Below are positions 52,143-62,996 of a stretch of DNA of 64,000 nt, one piece after another. A program made the translations under genes and the position numbers. The notes beneath the pieces were generated by a model. It saw only the letters and a list, made by a program, of their open reading frames with translations, searched no databases and was not told where the DNA came from. Position 1 is the first letter of the stretch. Every line of letters begins with the position of its first letter. The DNA lies in the NCBI GenBank assembly GCA_964036195.1, contig OZ038452.1:11650704-11714703 (forward strand), given 5' to 3'. The stretch is from Sphaerolaimus hirsutus (Eukaryota; Nematoda; Chromadorea; Monhysterida; Sphaerolaimidae).

Positions 52143-55100
52143 TAGTGATGGAATGACGCCATGGCGCTGGCGCCCTTCAATGGCGCCAAAGGGCGCCAGC
52201 GCCATGGCGCCATTGGCGCTTGGCGCCCTTTTCTCTGGCGCCATCGGGCGCCTGGCGCCATTTTTTCGAATGGCGCCATGGCGCCCTTGGCGCTTGGCGC
52301 CATTTTCGCTGGCGCCAATTTGGCGCCCGGCGCCATTGTTTTGGATGGCGCCAGAAAAGGCGCCAAAAATCGCAAATAAATGTGACCAAATAGTACATTT
52401 TTGGACATATTATCGTAGATCGTTACACAAAGTAATCGATGTATTTTACCATACCGTATTACCTCGAATTATCCGCCCCCTTGAATTAACCCCCCTCGAA
52501 ATACCCCCCCTAAAATTCGGCTGAGGAAATAATAACCCCCCCCCCCTAAAATTGAGTGTAAAGAGAACGTACATGACAAATACCGTAGTTTGTGATCTGT
52601 ACAATGCAGAACACACGTTAAAAGTGATGATTAAGTGACGTTAGGGAAGGGCTTATGTGTATATACAGTTATATATGCCTATAAACACATGCACCAAATT
52701 TACTCGAATAATCCCCCCCCCCCTTGAATAGTTCCCCCCTCAAAAATGTCTGACGAAAAAATAATTCCCCGGGGGAATTATTCGAGTAAATACGGTACAT
52801 CTACGTAATTGTTCGATTTTTCTACGTCTGCGTATGGGGAATTTCTGAAATTTCTGGCGAAATAATAGACCCCCGCCCCCCCCCCCCCTCGAATAAACCC
52901 CCCTCGAATTATCCCCCCCCCCTCAAATTTTGCTGGCGAAATAATAAACCCCCTGGGGGTATTTCGAGGTAATACGGTATTTGGTAATTTGGTAATCTAC
53001 ATAGTTGATACATCGAAATATAGGTATCCTGTTTTGTCACTTTTATTATTAGTTTTGGGTAGGTAAAAGCCCATATTTACCACAGTCTGTCTCGAAAATT
53101 TCTGGGGAAATAATACAACCACCCTTCGAATAAACCCCACCCCCCTCAAAATGCCCTCCCCCTCGAAACTTGCACTCTGAAAAATAAACCCCCTATGAGT
53201 ATTTTGAGGAATTACGTATAGCTGCGATGTAAATTGGCATCCATAGAAACATCATGTTCATTGCAAACTTGATGCACCTTATTTCAGACGGGGGTGTCGA
53301 GTGGGGGTTAATTTTTCACCTGCTCGCTCAGACCTGGTGATATTTCGAAGGGGAATTAATTCAAGGGGTAAATATTTGGAGGAAATATGGTTACATTTTG
53401 CTCTTCTAAAAAAGCTTCTGTTATGATATACGTGCTAAAATAATGACTTTTATTGTTGGCGCCATTTTGGCGCCCGGCGCCATTTTGGCGCCCGGCGCCA
53501 TTTTTTCTGGCGCCCTTTGGCGCCCGGCGCCATTGTTTTGGATGGCGCCAGAAAAGGCGCCAAAAATCGCAAATAAATGTGACCAAATAGTACATTTTTG
53601 GACATATTATCGTAGATCGTTACACAAAGTAATCGATGTATTTTACCATACCGTATTACCTCGAATTATCCGCCCCCCTTGAATTAACCCCCCTCGAAAT
53701 ACCCCCCCCCTAAAATTCGGCTGAGGAAATAATAAACCCCCCCGCCTAAAATTGAGTGTAAAGAGAACGTACATGACAAGTACCGTAGTTTGTGATCTGT
53801 ACAATGCAGAACACACGTTAAAAGTGATGATTAAGTGACGTTAGGGAAAGGCTTATGTGTATATACAGTTATAAACTGGTGGCAAATATAAATGGGAAAT
53901 CAGGTATCTCATTTTTCATAACTATCTCACAGGAAAACGTGCAGCCCAATATGGCTGCCATTTGATATGGGGCTGCCCACAACATTTGCCTACATATATG
54001 CCAAGTGGCACCCCCTGGCACCCCCCTGTTCTGCTGCTACAGATTGATGAATGTTTTTTTCCAATTTTTTTCCTGGCAAATATAAATGGGAATTTTCAAA
54101 AAACACACAAAATACAGCTGCAGTAAAGTGCACAGCCGATTTTTTTGTGTGCTGCCAACACAAGCAATGAATGCACTTGTGTTGGGTCCTTTTCAAATAA
54201 AATAAAAGTTACTTATAGCTTTCCCACATCCATATTTTGACTGCTGGTAAGTTGGGAGTATAATTTGGCCCCTGGTCCACTCACACCCACAAAACTTGCC
54301 CCCAGCAAGCAGGCATGGACCACAAAAACATGACAACAATGATTTTAAACTTTGTGATTATCAAAATTGTAGTTGTGATTGAAAAACTGTGATTTTCAAT
54401 TTTATGGGCATGACCTCTTCATTTGTTTATCCCAGTCACACTAGATACAGGGCACATTGCCCATTGGCCCCTATAGGTTTTTATCAAATAATTAGTGTCC
54501 ACATTGGATGGGCACAAGTATTTTGTCATTTGTGTCAAGACACTGCAGGCGCCAGACACGCTGTCAGGCGAGTGCCCCCTCTACGCAGGGCCATTTTTAT
54601 CATTGGCTATAAAAAATACTTGAATGCAAAAATGGAGCCCAGGAGCAGCCATATGTTGCCCCTGAAACCAAACAAGCCAATTCTGGCCCCCATGTGCTCC
54701 ATGAATAGCTTGGGATAGTGGATTGTTCACTTTTTCAAACCTACGTTTTTCTCCAAAAAAATTTCATGTTTGATCAACAACGCCACCATTGTGTGGGGCT
54801 TCTGGGGGTTCTGACTGGGTAGAAAAGTTGCACATGATTACAATCTACCAATGTCAAAAAAACTTTTTGGTCTCAAATGTCCAGAAAAAAATTCATCAAT
54901 AATTTTTGTTTCATCAGGAACAAAAATTTGTATGGAAGTTCCATTTATATTTGCCAGAAAAAAACATGAAAAATTTTTTTTCTGCATCAAGGGTGGCTTG
55001 AGGGGGGTGTCCCCTAGGTTATATATAGTAAATACTCGGGGGCACCCTCACACAAGATGAAAGCCTAACAGCTTTCATGTGGGATTTGTAAAATACAATT

Positions 55101-56006
55101 AAGTGATTTTCCCGTTTATATTTTCCACAGGTTTATATGCCTATAAACACATGTACCGTATTTACTTGAATAATTCCCCCCCCCTTGAATAGTTCCCCCC
55201 TCAAAAATGTCTGACGAAAAAATAATTCCCCGGGGGAATTATTCGAGTAAATACGGTACATCTACGTAATTGTTCGATTTTTCTACGTCTGCGTATGGGG
55301 AATTTCTGATGGCGAAATAATAGACCCCCGCCCCCCCCCCCTCGAATAAACCCCCCTCGAATTACCCCCCCCTCAAATTTTGCTGGCGAAATAATAAACC
55401 CCCTGGGGGTATTTCGAGGTAATACGGTATTTGGTAATTTGGTAATCTACATAGTTGATACATCGAAATATAGGTATCCTGTTTTGTCACTTTTATTATT
55501 AGTTTTGGGTAGGTAAAAGCCCATATTTACCACAGTCTGTCTTGAAAATTTCTGGGGAAATAATACAACCACCCTTCGAATAAACCCCACCCCCCTCAAA
55601 ATGCCCTCCCCCTCATAATTTGCACTCTGAAAAATAAACCCCCTATGAGTATTTTGAGGAATTACGTATAGCTGCGATGTAAATTGGCATCCATAGAAAC
55701 ATCATGTTCATTGCAAACTTGATGCACCTTATTTCAGACGGGGGTGTCGAGTGGGGGTTAATTTTTCACCTGCTCGCTCAGACCTGGTGATATTTCGAAG
55801 GGGAATTAATTCAAGGGGTAAATATTTGGAGGAAATATGGTTACATATTGCTCTTCTAAAAAAGCTTCTGTTATGATATACGTGCTAAAATAATGACTTT
55901 TATTGTTGGCGCCATTTTGGCGCCCGGCGCCATTTTTTCTGGCGCCCTTTGGCGCCCGGCGCCATTATTCTGAGTGGCCATTTTTCCTAGCGCTTTTCCA
56001 TCACTA
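52143..56006. mobile_element. TAGTGATG-type hAT-like element, GGCGCC cargo, 3.9 kb
   Basis: Left end TAGTGATGGAATGACGCC, right end GCGCTTTTCCATCACTA, exact 8-bp duplication TTCACCAC at 52135-52142 and 56007-56014. GGCGCC arrays at both ends and in the middle (53455-53575). The interior is a tandem duplication of CGTATT-CTCGAA repeats: 52330-52670 recurs at 53530-53870, and 52680-53500 recurs at about 55140-55910. It also contains the TA-flanked element at 53874-55133. Confidence 0.88.
53874..55133. mobile_element. TA-flanked inverted-repeat element, 1260 bp
   Basis: Ends AACTGGTGGCAAATATAAAT and (inverse) AACCTGTGGAAAATATAAAC, flanked by TA. The tandem sister at 52660-52680 (CAGTTATATATGCC) is the uninterrupted site and confirms a 2-bp TA duplication. 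Interior frames up to 109 codons have no recognisable domain. Consistent with a non-autonomous Tc1/mariner-like element. Confidence 0.85.
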
Positions 56007-56410
56007 TTCACCACGCCCGCGTTTCTGGAGTTACGGCATCCGAAGTTGTCGAAATCCACTGGGTGCTGGACTTGATGCGGACAGAGAAAATCTCGAAAAA
56101 ATTTTCTGCATATACAGCAACCGACACTTAGGCGGCTCGCCGGCGCCCCCGCGTTAGTATTTATATAGTAGGGGGTGGATGTGCGCTACATCCTCCCCAA
56201 ATTTGACATCTTAACTCCCACCATAGCGGGAGATACGGCGTCTGCGGTAACTTTGAAAACTGACTGCCGGACCTGATCCGAACGCAGTTTTTATATCCCT
56301 GGCGCAAATTTTTTTTGGCTACATTCCCCTGAACACCCCCCCCCCCACCCGCAAATTGCCTAGCTATCTAGCTATTTGGAGCGCTTTTGAGCAATTTTAC
56401 CCTAATTATC

Positions 56411-56960
56411 ACCAAAATTCCCTAATTTCCATACTTCTTATAGATTTTCACCTTCAAAATAACTAGGTCATGCGTTTTATTACCTATTTTCAACATGCCA
56501 GGTATAATTTAATGTGTTCCGGGTCAACATGCGGGATGGGTTTACATGCGGAATAGTACACTGCCCATCCAATAGTACGTCAGGTACAAATTATGATGGA
56601 CGAGTGACAAAACCCAATAATATGAATAATGGATAATGGATATGAATAATGGCGGGACGGAACGGTCAAAGCATTCAAATAAACTTGTAAATTTCAAATT
56701 GTTGCTCTGGTTTTAAAATTTCACTAGTTAGTTACATAAAACAATTTTATCTGTTCAACAAAATATATGAAAAAATTGGTGAAAAATAAAGAAGCAGCCT
56801 ACAATAGAACGGCACCTCCAATAGAATGGCAGGTAAAAAGTTGATGAAAAAAATTGAATGGCCAATCTATTAGAAGAAATGCGGTACATATATTGGACTT
56901 AGCTCATTCTCAAATCTGTGAGTTGCTGGTTCTGTTTGTGCAAGCACCGATTTCTGTGTA
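56411..56960. other. No supported gene
   Basis: AT-rich. Contains the dispersed CTCCAATAGAATGGCA repeat near 56812-56835 and its inverse towards 56880. Confidence 0.3.
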
Positions 56961-56996
56961 TTTAGATTGGTGAGTAAAAAACCAATAGACAAAATC

Positions 56997-57270
56997 AAGG
57001 GGGGAACTATTCAAGCAAATACGGTAGTTAGAAATGTGTTGTTTTCTGTAGTTTATTTGGGCGGTCGTTTATTCTACCGTAAATCCTCGAAAGTCCCCAA
57101 GGGTGTTATTTTTTCCTCAGAATTTTTTGAGGGGGGACTTGTGCGAGGAAGGGGGTGTTGGTTTTTTCGTCAGAGAATATTTGGAAAAATGCATCGAATG
57201 TTTTTTATGTGACACGATGCATTTTGACATCGATCGGGGGGGAGTTATTCGAGGGGGGAGTTATTTTGGC
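56997..57270. repeat. CGTATTTGCTTGAA fold-back family, right part
   Basis: GGGGGGAACTATTCAAGCAAATACGGTA, then CTACCGTAAATCCTCGAAAG and TTATTCGAGGGGGGAG blocks, as in 44300-44480. A GGCGCCAGCGCCATGGCGCC array ending CCATCACTA follows at 57288-57320, a right end of the TAGTGATG family. Confidence 0.6.
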
Positions 57271-57611
57271 CTTAAAGGCCATGAAAGGGCGCCAGCGCCA
57301 TGGCGCCATTCCATCACTACATACCACTTCACGACCGAAAACTGACAAAACGGAAACTGACAAATCTGTTTTGCACACATTGTAGTTTACCAGAATGAAT
57401 CATTTTCGATCTCCATCAACAGTAGTTGACCGATTCGTCATTCCAAAAAACTCAACGTCTCTCAAACCCAATTTATCAGTTTCCTAAATCTCGACCGTCA
57501 ACTCGCCGATGTGGGTCCAATATATAATACTATTACCCATCGCAAACACTACCAAAGTACATCCAACCTAAAACGCCACCCCCCTTTAAGGCGACAGCCA
57601 GTGAATCAGTC

Positions 57612-57742
57612 ATGGAACGCAACGGGGTCGCCTTGAACGGATTGGGCAGCAGCGCCGGGCAGAGCGCCAACAGCACCAAGGACGGCGCCAAGGCCACCAT
57701 GCCGGGGCACGATTTCGACACCAATTTGTATAGTCGGCAGTT
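57612..57742 (+). CDS. UBA1: UBA1 coding exon 1
   Basis: ATG in CAGTCATGGAA, residues 1-43 and two bases of Leu44. Variable head (MERNGVALNGLGSSAG), then HDFDTNLYSRQL. Donor TT|GTGAGT followed by a long G-run. Confidence 0.93.
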
Positions 57743-60700
57743 GTGAGTGGGGGGGGGGGGGGGTGATTTTTTGTGTGTTTGGTGTTATCTCTTGTGTTGT
57801 TTCTGTTGTTTAGATTTGTGCGTTATTTCTTGATTTCGAATAATTTTTTTTACGGAATTTCGAACCTAGCAGTGGAATATCAAATATCAAATCGAATATC
57901 AATTATGAACTGGTTGAAATTTCCCAAAAATCCAAAATTTCTCATACACCAAAAATGCGTACAGTTTCCGAAGTTTTACCAAAAAATCGCATCAGTATCT
58001 AATTCCGAAAGAGATAATTTGAGAAGATCCATTCCGTCAAGGAGATATTTTCAAATTAAAAATTTCAAAACTGAGTGCAAAAGTAACATTTTGACTCGAA
58101 AGTTGTCAACGCAAACAGGGAAAAAAACCACTATACCCGTTCATAGGGATGGTACTTGATTTTTTTCAACTGGTGCCACTCAGACCCTGTAAAAAGCCCT
58201 ATAAAATGTGTAATCTCATGCAAAGTGTCACAAGTCATGGAAAATGCCCTGAAAAAGCAAACATACGTTTGCTATTTTGCAGGGCATTTTCCATGACTTT
58301 AGAAACTTTGCATGACATTTGACATTTTACAGAGCTTTTTACATGGTCTGCGAGTGGCACCTGACTAAAAAAGTCTTTTCAAAAAGCAGATACACCCTGG
58401 GCGAGGCGGCCATGCGGCGGCTGCGCACCGCTCGCGTGCTCATCAGCGGCATGGGCGGAGTCGGCGTCGAGATCGCCAAGAACTTGGTGCTGGGCGGGGT
58501 CAGGCATGTCACCATTCAGGTGAGGGGTGGCTGGATTGTGTAGTTGATATTGCGGGGGTCTTGGATTTGGACCCCCGATGGGGGTACAGATTATATAGTC
58601 AATTGTGCATCTGGAGGGATTGGTGGTTGAAAACATTTTCTTTCTTGGCGTTCAGTATGTGCGCTTTTTCGTGTAAAGGCAGGAAGGGGAGAGACAGTTA
58701 ACACAAGAAACATTTTCAAACATAGCCGAAAAAGCGACTTTGAATTTGAGAGAGCGGCCAAAAATGACCAATTTTGTTCCAAATTAAGGCAAATCACTTG
58801 AAAATTTGCTCCACATAGGTGCTGGGCGATTCGTGTGAGGGTGAGGGCTAGTAAGCGGCAGCATAGACGGCGTAAGTGCTTGTGCGCTTGTGAATGTCAC
58901 AAGCGGAATTTTTGGTGTCACAAGCATAGGCGGCGCAAGGTCCCAATTTTTGCTTGTGACATTCACATTGGCCAAAATTTGACCTTGTGACACTTTTTTA
59001 CTAGGTATGCTTTTCGCTAGGTATGCTCATTACCGTATTACCTCGAAATACCCCCATGGGGGTTTATTTTTTCCCCAGCAAAATTTGAGGGGGGGGGGTT
59101 AATTCGAGGGGGCGGGGGTTTTACGAGGGGGGGGGGGTTATTAATTCGTCGGAAATTTTCGTAAGGACCATAGTAAAATGTAGGTATTCGCGTACCCAAA
59201 GCATGAAATAAATGCGTCCAAACAGGATAGATTTGGACATAAAAACGTAAATAGCTATATTCCAGCGACATTACACCTTACAACGAAATCTACCATATCC
59301 CATCTGAAAAAAACGACAAAAATAACAAAATTTCATCATATTTATCAATATGCTTTGATAAATATAATGGAAAACAAATTATGTTTGTTCTTTTATTCAG
59401 ATGGGATATGGTAGGTTTCGTTGTAACATTGTCACATTGTGACATTTACAAGCGTGTATTGTACAAACGATAGTGAAAGCTCAAAGTCGCTATAAATTTG
59501 CACTATTTTGACAATTTTCACCTTTATAATCACTATTTTCATCTATACACGTGGTTATATGCCTATTTATAGCTAATTTTATTTATATTCATAGCGATTT
59601 CGATATTTTTGGCTGGTTGCCAACTTCACATAAGGGCTCCCATAAGAAGGTGTCACAAGGTGAAATTTTGGCTAATGTGTATGTCACAAGCGCAAATTGG
59701 GACCTTGCGCCGCCTATGAGCGGCAGTATTCAAAAATTGTCCCCTCGTGACAGAAAGATAACCAGTTGAGCGGGGTCTGAGATGGATAGATAGATATCTG
59801 GAGTATTAGAGTGGGGGGTCACTCACATCCCACTCCCACCCCTCCTCCCTGAGCGCCGCCCACCCCTCCATCCTCTAAGCTCCGCCCACCCCCCTCCCCT
59901 CTAAGCTCCGCCCACCCCTCCCCCTCCCCTCTAAGCTAGACCCACCCCCACTAAACTCCGCCCACCCCATACAGGACACCTGCACCGTCCAATGGCCGGA
60001 CCTGTCCAGCCAGTACTATCTAACCCAGAAAGACGTGGGCCGCAACAGAGCCGACGTGTCGCTACCGCGTTTGGAGGAGTTGAACGACTCGGTTACTGTC
60101 ACTGCTAGTACCCAGGAGATTGCTGAGGGGGTCGTCAAGCAGTTTGATGTGGGTTGGGGGGGGGGGTATTTTGGGGTGGAATTTGCTGGTGGTTACTATT
60201 TAAAAGGGTGAATTTGTGGTGAGCGGTCCAGAAAAAATCTTAAGTTTGATACTAATGGCCCTACACGCACTAGTTTTCACCGATGTGAAAATTGAAATGG
60301 CGACATGGCTAGATCCAGCTTACTCTTATTGTAGGCTATATGTGTTTTAGTTTTCAAATTTGCAAATTTTAACTTTCATTTATTTAAATTCTAATTGAAA
60401 TTAAATTTAATCATTCAACCGTGTTCCTTAATTTGCATTTGAAAAATTTTCAGTTTTCACACGAAGTCACGGTGAAAACTAGTGTGTGTGTAGGCACAAT
60501 GCCACTGTCGGATATTGAATTTCTGTATTTCATGCCAAAAATAGTGTTCATATCGGTATTTTAAAACAAAATCAAAGTATCGATATCATGAAATTATTTC
60601 GACTTGAGCCTGCGTTTCCCAAATATTCATACTGGATAAATTCTGAAGTTGTGTCAATGTAAAATTATCCCCTCAAATGCATCTCCAACCGCTACTTGAA

Positions 60701-62762
60701 TCAATCGGAAAAAATCTTTTGCCATCGTTACCCCAATTACAACAAACCAACTTTCCCTGTCCACAGCTTATCATCCTTACCGAGACGCCGCTATCGAAAC
60801 AGCTGGAAATCAATTCTTGGGCGCGTGCCAACGGCACCAAAACCGTAATTGCTGACGCCAGAGGCTTGTTTGCGATGATTTTCAACGATTTCTGCGACGA
60901 GCACACGGTGGCCGATTCGGATGGGGAAGAGTGTGTGGAGGTGAGTTGGGGGATGTGACCGCCGCGTTTTATCGTTTTTAAAAAAGTTTTAAAAACAAGT
61001 ATGCGAACCTGTGTTTTAAATACGGCAGTCGGCAGCTGAAATTTTCAGTACTAATTCACTAGATATTTCACTTTTTATCATATTTTTCGCAAAATAATGA
61101 TTTGTGTTCCAGAACTGTTTTTCAACTGTGCACTACTGGTTTGAAAATCTCTTGTTGTGTAGTTTGTTATTAAGTAGGAACTCTTGCAATATTTGCTTCT
61201 ACTTTTAAAACTCTTATACAAATCAGCTATTTATTTTTAAAATTATTTGCAAACTTGTTTCCGAGCCATAGTTGTACCCTGATAGAACCCATAAAGACAA
61301 CGTCACTAGCTGATTTCATTTTAAATCGTGCGTGTCAGTTAAAGACACCCTGTGTAAAAAATTCTAAAAAACCGCACTTTCAAATAAAATTCTTTTTTTA
61401 CATCCCCAGGTGCTAATCGAGCACATCGACAAAACCACCGGCGATGTGACCACATTGGAAGATGCGAAACACAATTTGCAAGACGGGGATCGTGTCACTT
61501 TTGCGGAGATCAAAGGTCTCAGCGGTTTAAATGGAATTTTGCCTTTGCCTGTCACAGTGAAAAGTTTGTTACTTTTTTACTTTGGTTGGGTTTGGGGTTG
61601 AAATGATATGACGTTTCCAGCTGTGGATATCGAATGTTTTTCATATTTCACAATCAGGGATCTAGTAGGGGGTTACCCCCCTTCAAAAACGCTCTAGTTG
61701 TCTATCTATCTAAGGCGCGGCTCAGCTATATGGGTGGAAGCTCAATTTTTCTCCCTTTTCTGCCTTGAAAATGCGTAAATATTGACCCTCCTCCAACCCA
61801 CCCCCAGGAATTTCGTTACAGCTATCGATCTGTTCTGAGGAGAGATTCAAATATAATCTGAACCCCGCAGGGGTTCAAATCTACAAAATCCCCGTTGAAA
61901 TTGATATTTTTGATATGAAAAACATTCATTGATTTTCAGGTCCGACAAAATTCAACATTGAAATTTGCTTGCCTTGCTCTGAAATGGCCGATAGTTACTT
62001 GGAGGGCGGGCGGGCCAAACAGGTCAAAGTGCCCAAAAAGGTTCGTTTTTCCTAGTTGTTTAAAAAAATAGCGACTGACTTCCTCTGGTGAATTGAGAAA
62101 CACATGAATTTCACATAGAAATAAATGAGTAAATAATGACCAAAATATGATAGGAGGAAACCAACAAGTATAAAAATTTATCATCAGAAATCAGCGAAAC
62201 AATCTGTGTCAAATTTGTTGAGAAGCTGCCAATTCTGCAAGTAGACAGGTGACGAAAAGTCAAGTGGCAAGCATTTTCATTTAAAATTTACCTTATCACT
62301 TCATTTACACTTAAAGCTTTACTTATCACTTAACACTTTCGCACTAGGTATTTTCGGTTGCCAACACGTGCACAATCGAACCCTGCTACATAAATATCTC
62401 GCTTTTTCCTTGGATGCTTTTTCATCGTCGCACACATCAATACAACTTCAAAAACTCCGCAGATGCCGTTCAAATCATTAGCGGATTCCCTCGCCTCACC
62501 GGAAATTTTAGAATCGGATTTTTCCAAATTCGGACGCCCTGCCCACTTGCACGCTTTATGGCAGGCGCTGCACCAATTTCAGGCGGCCCACAAAAGATTG
62601 CCTAAACCTAGGAATAAGGATGACGCCCTGAAAATTAAGGAGTTTTTGGCCGCGATTGATGGGGGTAAGGAGGTTCCCGAGGAATTGACCCAGGCATTTT
62701 CGTATAATGCCGTGGGGTCTTTATGTCCAATGACAAGTTTTGTGGGTGGAGTCGCTGCACAG
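57612..62762 (+). CDS. UBA1: Ubiquitin-activating enzyme E1, first seven coding exons (partial)
   Basis: Join 57612-57742, 58390-58519, 59975-60148, 60767-60940, 61410-61563, 61940-62040, 62463-62762: 1164 bases, 388 codons, in frame across all six introns, all GT-AG. UBA1 adenylates ubiquitin with ATP, holds it as a thioester and passes it to E2 enzymes, in cytosol and nucleus. Seen in order: LYSRQLYTLG (start of the inactive adenylation domain), SGMGGVGVEIAKN nucleotide-fold glycine loop, LSSQYYL and GRNRADVSLPRLEELN, the first catalytic-cysteine half domain (exons 5-6), VKVPKKMPFKSL and the four-helix region (exon 7). The second adenylation domain, catalytic cysteine and ubiquitin-fold domain lie beyond the window. 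The divergent Ser/Gly-rich N-terminus is normal for the family. Confidence 0.97.
58172..58361. mobile_element. Hairpin element in UBA1 intron 1
   Basis: Ends GGTGCCACTC and GAGTGGCACC with AGACC/GGTCT next to them. The arms contain CATGCAAAGTGTCA, TGGAAAATGCCCTG and their inverses, meeting at AAACATACGTTT. The CATGACTTT words link it to 9560-9715 and 12090-12235. It lies 28 bp before the acceptor of exon 2. Confidence 0.75.
58390..58519 (+). CDS. UBA1: UBA1 coding exon 2
   Basis: Acceptor AAAAAGCAG. Completes Leu44, then residues 45-87: YTLGEAAMRRLRTARVLIS, GMGGVGVEIAKNLVLGG, VRHVTIQ. This is the Rossmann-like core of the inactive adenylation domain. Donor CAG|GTGAGG. Confidence 0.96.
58860..59005. 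repeat. CTTGTGACATTCAC / CACAAG repeat in UBA1 intron 2
   Basis: GTGAATGTCACAAGC and TTGTGACATTCACA words in both orientations, with GGCGGCGCAAGGTCCCAATTT. A second copy is at about 59640-59735. Probably two relics of one fold-back family. Confidence 0.5.
59033..59262. repeat. CGTATT-CTCGAA family copy in UBA1 intron 2
   Basis: CCGTATTACCTCGAAATACC, GGGGGTTTATTTTTTCCC, polyG tracts, ATTCGTCGGAAATTTTCG and ATTTGGACATAAAAACG. Confidence 0.65.
59278..59426. mobile_element. 149-bp hairpin element in UBA1 intron 2
   Basis: TTACAACGAAATCTACCATA, then TCCCATCTGAA, is followed, after an AT-rich loop, by its almost exact inverse. Flanks CATTACACC and CATTGTCAC suggest a short imperfect target duplication. 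Confidence 0.75.
59835..59972. repeat. CTAAGCTCCGCCCACCC minisatellite next to the exon 3 acceptor
   Basis: About six units of CTCCGCCCACCCC(T) with CTCCCCTCTAAG spacers, reaching the acceptor CCATACAG of UBA1 exon 3, where it supplies the pyrimidine tract. Confidence 0.7.
59975..60148 (+). CDS. UBA1: UBA1 coding exon 3
   Basis: Residues 88-145: DTCTVQWPDLSSQYYLTQ, KDVGRNRADVSLPRLEEL, NDSVTVTASTQEI. Acceptor CATACAG, donor GAT|GTGGGT, both at codon borders. Confidence 0.96.
60258..60495. mobile_element. CCTACACACACTAG hairpin element in UBA1 intron 3
   Basis: Left GCCCTACACGCACTAGTTTT, right AAAACTAGTGTGTGTGTAGGC inverted. The AT-rich centre includes TTTAATCATTCAACCGTG. A second copy in intron 7 (about 62997-63906) carries a further element inserted at that CATTCAAC. 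Confidence 0.75.
60767..60940 (+). CDS. UBA1: UBA1 coding exon 4
   Basis: Residues 146-203: LIILTETPLSKQLEINSW, ARANGTKTVIADARGLFAM, DFCDEHTVADSDGEECVE. Acceptor GTCCACAG, donor GAG|GTGAGT. Confidence 0.96.
61410..61563 (+). CDS. UBA1: UBA1 coding exon 5
   Basis: Residues 204-254 plus one base: VLIEHIDKTTGDVTTLED, NLQDGDRVTFAEIKGLSG, ending PLPVTVK. Start of the first catalytic-cysteine half domain. The donor is the unusual A|GTTTGT, chosen because it alone keeps the frame into exon 6 (Ser255). Confidence 0.93.
61940..62040 (+). CDS. UBA1: UBA1 coding exon 6
   Basis: Residues 255-288: PTKFNIEICLPCSEMADS, YLEGGRAKQVKVPKK. Acceptor GATTTTCAG, donor AAG|GTTCGT. Confidence 0.95.
62463..62762 (+). 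CDS. UBA1: UBA1 coding exon 7
   Basis: Residues 289-388: MPFKSLADSLASPEILES, FGRPAHLHALWQALHQF, PRNKDDALKIKEFLAAID, SLCPMTSFVGGVAAQ. This is the four-helix segment returning to the adenylation domain. Acceptor CTCCGCAG, donor CAG|GTTTGC. The next exon is outside the window. Confidence 0.96.
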
Positions 62763-62996
62763 GTTTGCAGGGGGTGAGAGATTTGTCTGATTTGTTTGGG
62801 TTTTTTTTATTTTTCGGTCTTATTCTTTTGAGTTGAGTGAAGAATTTTGGATAGTTGAGAAATGTACCTCATAAAACTTGTTATTATTATTCTGAATTTC
62901 GAAGTCGTGATAATTTGAATTTTTCGGAAGATTCATATAAGCATGACCTTGTTTACTGTTTGCGAATCTATTTGAAATTTCCATCTCGTTCCATTG

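Larger units (their letters stand above)
51090..56290. mobile_element. Outer fold-back element of a three-level nest
   Basis: The left end AAACAGCGTCCGGATCAAGT, then CCGGCAGTCAGTTTTCAAA, is inverted at the right end (TTTGAAAACTGACTGCCGG, then ATCCGAACGCAGTTT). The inner arms (TAGTAGAGG.GGATGT, GTCGC.GGCGACC) and the central palindrome at 51584-51837 relate it to 42115-43237. It was later split by the hAT-like element at 52143-56006. No coding capacity. Confidence 0.75.

Noticed and set aside
53990-54718. 68- and 109-codon frames inside the TA-flanked element
   Set aside because: No transposase motif, low-quality composition; probably chance frames.
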